From Clostridium gelidum (GTDB taxonomy: Bacteria > Bacillota > Clostridia > Clostridiales > Clostridiaceae), in assembly GCF_019977655.1 (NCBI RefSeq), contig NZ_AP024849.1:4373001-4437000 (forward strand): 64,000 nt of DNA. Direction: 5' to 3'. The position numbers and the translations under genes were made by a program. The notes beneath the pieces are model-generated. The model made no database searches, was not told where the DNA came from, and saw nothing but the letters and a program-made list of their open reading frames with translations. Positions 61,814-64,000 of this stretch are shown here, piece by piece (the stretch's first letter is position 1; each line of letters opens with the position of its first letter).

Positions 61814-62527
61814 ATGGATAATATTAAAAATTCAAAAATTCTAATTATAGACGATGAACCTTCCCTATTGGAAATGGTTAAAACTATTATGTTAAATGAA
61901 GGCTTTCATGAAGTATTTACAGCATCTAATTGTCGTATGGCTATAGAAAAATTTAAAGAGGTAACTCCTCATGTTGTTATTTTAGATGTAATGCTTCCTG
62001 ATGGAGATGGTTTTTCTCTTATGCAAAAGCTTCGTGAAATTTCGACAGTTCCTATACTTTTTTTATCTGCTAGAGATGAAGATGAAAATAGACTTTTAGG
62101 ACTTGGACTTGGTGCAGATGATTATATGACCAAACCATTTCTTCCTAGAGAATTAATCCTTAGGCTTAACATTATACTTAGAAGAACATATTTCCCCTCA
62201 GGTATGAAACCTAAGGAAAAACCTACTTTTTATTTAGGCAATATGCTTATAGATATGAATAGTGGGACTATAAAAAAACAAGAAGAAGAATTAACCTTAA
62301 CAGCTAAAGAGTATGCTTTGTTAGACAAGCTCTATGCTAACAAAGGAAATATTGTTACTATTGATGCCTTATGCAGAGCTGCCTGGGATGATAATTTATT
62401 TGGATATGAAAATACACTAATGGTACATATAAGAAGACTCAGAGAAAAAATAGAACCAGAACCATCTCATCCAAAGTACCTTTTAACAGTAAGAGGCCTT
62501 GGATATAAGCTTGTATTGGAGGCATAA
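61814..62527 (+). CDS. OmpR-family response regulator
   Basis: 237 residues. Receiver domain with Asp13/Asp14, phospho-acceptor Asp58 (VVILDVMLPDGDG), the Ser/Thr position in LFLSARDE and Lys107 (YMTKPFL). The C-terminal winged helix is seen in LTLTAKEYALLDKLYANKGN and HIRRLREKIEPEPSHPKYLL, then RGLGYKL. It is the cognate regulator of the next gene, one base apart, and very probably controls the divergent ABC operon. Confidence 0.94.
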   Translation: MDNIKNSKILIIDDEPSLLEMVKTIMLNEGFHEVFTASNCRMAIEKFKEVTPHVVILDVMLPDGDGFSLMQKLREISTVPILFLSARDEDENRLLGLGLGADDYMTKPFLPRELILRLNIILRRTYFPSGMKPKEKPTFYLGNMLIDMNSGTIKKQEEELTLTAKEYALLDKLYANKGNIVTIDALCRAAWDDNLFGYENTLMVHIRRLREKIEPEPSHPKYLLTVRGLGYKLVLEA

Positions 62528-62528
62528 A

Positions 62529-63884
62529 ATGAAGGGAATAATGAAAATAATTTTACGTAATGTTCTCTCAGCTGGAGGAATTGCTGTATTACTATTAATA
62601 ACTAATTTGATTATTTTAATTTCATGGGCAGCATATTCCAGTAAAGATCAAACCCCTAAATATAGTATATCTAATATTAGCCAAGATTTAAAAAGAGAAG
62701 GTACAAACTATATATTATCTGATGAAGCTTCTTCTTTAATAACAGATAAATTTCAATGGGCAATGCTTTTAAGTGATGATGGGAAAGTTATATGGAGTAA
62801 AAACTTACCAGAAGATGTTCCTTTAAGTTACACTTCTTCAGATATTGCATCTTTTTCTAAATGGTTTCTAAATGATTATCCAGTTAAGGAATGGCAACAT
62901 GAAAATGGATTATTTGTTCTCGGTGATAGTAAAAATAGCACTTGGAAATATAATTTTGAAGCTTCTGAAATATCTATGTACAATGCTCCTAAGTGGTTAT
63001 TAGCTGGATTAATAATAAATTTTTTAATTGCTATATTATTAGCATTTTTATTTGGAATTCGTTTTTTTCTTTCTCTTCGTATAATTATAAAAGGAGTAGA
63101 AGATATGGCTGAAAAAAAGCCGATTTTGCTTAATATTAAAGGGGCTTTTAAAGATTTAGCAAACAACATAAATATCACATCTACAGAATTATTAAGACAG
63201 CAAAAATTAATAGAAAAAAGAGATACCGCAAGAAACAATTGGATTACCTCAGTATCCCATGATATCCGTACTCCACTTTCTATGATTATGGGCTATTCTA
63301 GTTCCTTAGAAAATAATAAAAATTTTTCTGAAGAAGAAAGAAAACAATTTAGCATTATAAGATTGCAAAGCGAAAAAATAAAGCAGCTAGTCAATGATTT
63401 AAATTTAACAGTAAAGCTTGAATATGAAATGCAGCCTTTAAACATTCAGCCTTTTTATATTGCAGAACTTGTTCGAAAGATAGTCGTAGATCATTTAAAT
63501 AATTTACGTGATGATAAATACACTCTACAACTTTCAGTTTCTGATGAGGTTCAAAGTTATATGATAAATGGTGATATGCGATTATTTGAACGTGCTCTTA
63601 ATAATATTATAGGAAATAGCATGAAACATAATGAAAATGGTTGTGATATTTCCATTGAAATGAAAAAGAAAAAAGAATACTGCATAATTGAAATTAAAGA
63701 TAATGGAACAGGCTTTAAAGATGATGTTTTAGAAAATCTAAACTCTTCTAATGAAATGCCTACTGGTACTTCACATGGTCTTGGACTTTTTATTGTAAAG
63801 CAAATTATTGCAGTACATGGTGGTACAATTCATTTTGAAAACTCAGAAAATGGTAGTAGCATAATATTGTATGTTAACAACTGA
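62529..63884 (+). CDS. Sensor histidine kinase
   Basis: 451 residues from the ATG behind TTGGAGG. Two membrane helices (about 11-34 and 155-182) enclose a 120-residue outer sensor domain. H-box VSHDIRTPLSMIMGYSSSLE with His244, N-box LNNIIGNSMKHNENG, G1 IEIKDNGTGF and G2 GTSHGLGLFIVKQI are complete. The moderate outer domain distinguishes it from intramembrane-sensing BceS kinases. It should sense an antimicrobial peptide and phosphorylate the regulator encoded just before it. Confidence 0.93.
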   Translation: MKGIMKIILRNVLSAGGIAVLLLITNLIILISWAAYSSKDQTPKYSISNISQDLKREGTNYILSDEASSLITDKFQWAMLLSDDGKVIWSKNLPEDVPLSYTSSDIASFSKWFLNDYPVKEWQHENGLFVLGDSKNSTWKYNFEASEISMYNAPKWLLAGLIINFLIAILLAFLFGIRFFLSLRIIIKGVEDMAEKKPILLNIKGAFKDLANNINITSTELLRQQKLIEKRDTARNNWITSVSHDIRTPLSMIMGYSSSLENNKNFSEEERKQFSIIRLQSEKIKQLVNDLNLTVKLEYEMQPLNIQPFYIAELVRKIVVDHLNNLRDDKYTLQLSVSDEVQSYMINGDMRLFERALNNIIGNSMKHNENGCDISIEMKKKKEYCIIEIKDNGTGFKDDVLENLNSSNEMPTGTSHGLGLFIVKQIIAVHGGTIHFENSENGSSIILYVNN

Positions 63885-63893
63885 TATTATAAA

Positions 63894-63930
63894 AAATGTG
63901 ATTATACAAACTTAATGTATAATCACATTT
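63894..63930 (+). terminator. Hairpin after the histidine kinase gene
   Basis: AAATGTGATTATACA pairs perfectly with TGTATAATCACATTT, loop AACTTAA; only a short U-stretch follows. Confidence 0.65.
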
Positions 63931-64000
63931 CCAAAATTCATATAAATAATTATCTTTATATAACTCTAAATATTTACTTTATTTTATTGTATTAAGTAAG

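Noticed and set aside
62876..63238. Minus-strand frame inside the histidine kinase gene
   Set aside because: It is a shadow of conserved kinase coding sequence, with no start site.

Overview
The window is AT-rich (very low GC) with strong GGAGG-type ribosome binding sites and Firmicutes gene families throughout. Reverse rubrerythrin, bacteriohemerythrin, DUF1858, CGGC and DUF1540 proteins, choline-binding-type wall repeats, a LanFEG/Cpr-like immunity transporter and an AraNPQ arabino-oligosaccharide importer together indicate an anaerobic Clostridium (cluster I, solventogen-like, resembling the C. beijerinckii/saccharoperbutylacetonicum/butyricum group). The species is inference; the family calls are read from the sequence. 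No rRNA, tRNA or CRISPR array was found.

Layout. 1-9.8 kb: arabinan use. It holds an AraC-type regulator cut by the window edge, an ArsR-like regulator, a GH43 lipoprotein arabinanase, a GH51 arabinofuranosidase, araQ-araP-araN and a divergent YesL-type membrane protein. 9.8-20 kb: housekeeping genes: exonuclease III, a divergent cis-prenyltransferase behind an unusual multi-terminator leader, MetA (acetyl-CoA type by residue 111), a lactonase propeller protein, YgiQ and the ACT/DUF711 pair. 20-27 kb: small hypothetical and envelope or stress genes (PAP2, bacteriohemerythrin, wall-repeat protein, nitroreductase, small alarmone synthetase, 3D-domain protein), an integrase relic and copies of a miniature inverted-repeat element. 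27.2-28.9 kb: a complete IS66-family insertion with terminal repeats and an 8-bp target duplication.

29-37 kb: an EEP nuclease, a membrane protein of the transmembrane terpene cyclase type, redox and oxygen-defence proteins, and a 559-residue protein with calcium-loop repeats. 37-50 kb: an accessory region rich in duplications and relics: an RlaP-type nucleotidyltransferase beside a broken rtcB relic, two paralogous acetyltransferases beside copies of a degraded coding fragment, NadR-PnuC for nicotinamide riboside salvage, an ECF sigma/membrane protein/ABC operon, an AadA-like adenylyltransferase, a DTW protein and a PanE-like reductase. 50-59 kb: YoaP, DUF2238, a uracil-DNA-glycosylase-like protein, a deiminase-fold protein, several immunity-like genes (DUF3885 pseudogene, triplicated DUF7674-like protein) and decayed acetyltransferases. 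59-64 kb: a divergent antimicrobial-peptide resistance module: three ABC subunits facing a two-component system, with helically phased direct repeats between them.

Most signals not explained by genes are a dispersed miniature element with GGCACA termini, intrinsic terminators (some shared as repeats), and degraded genes whose frames can still be read.
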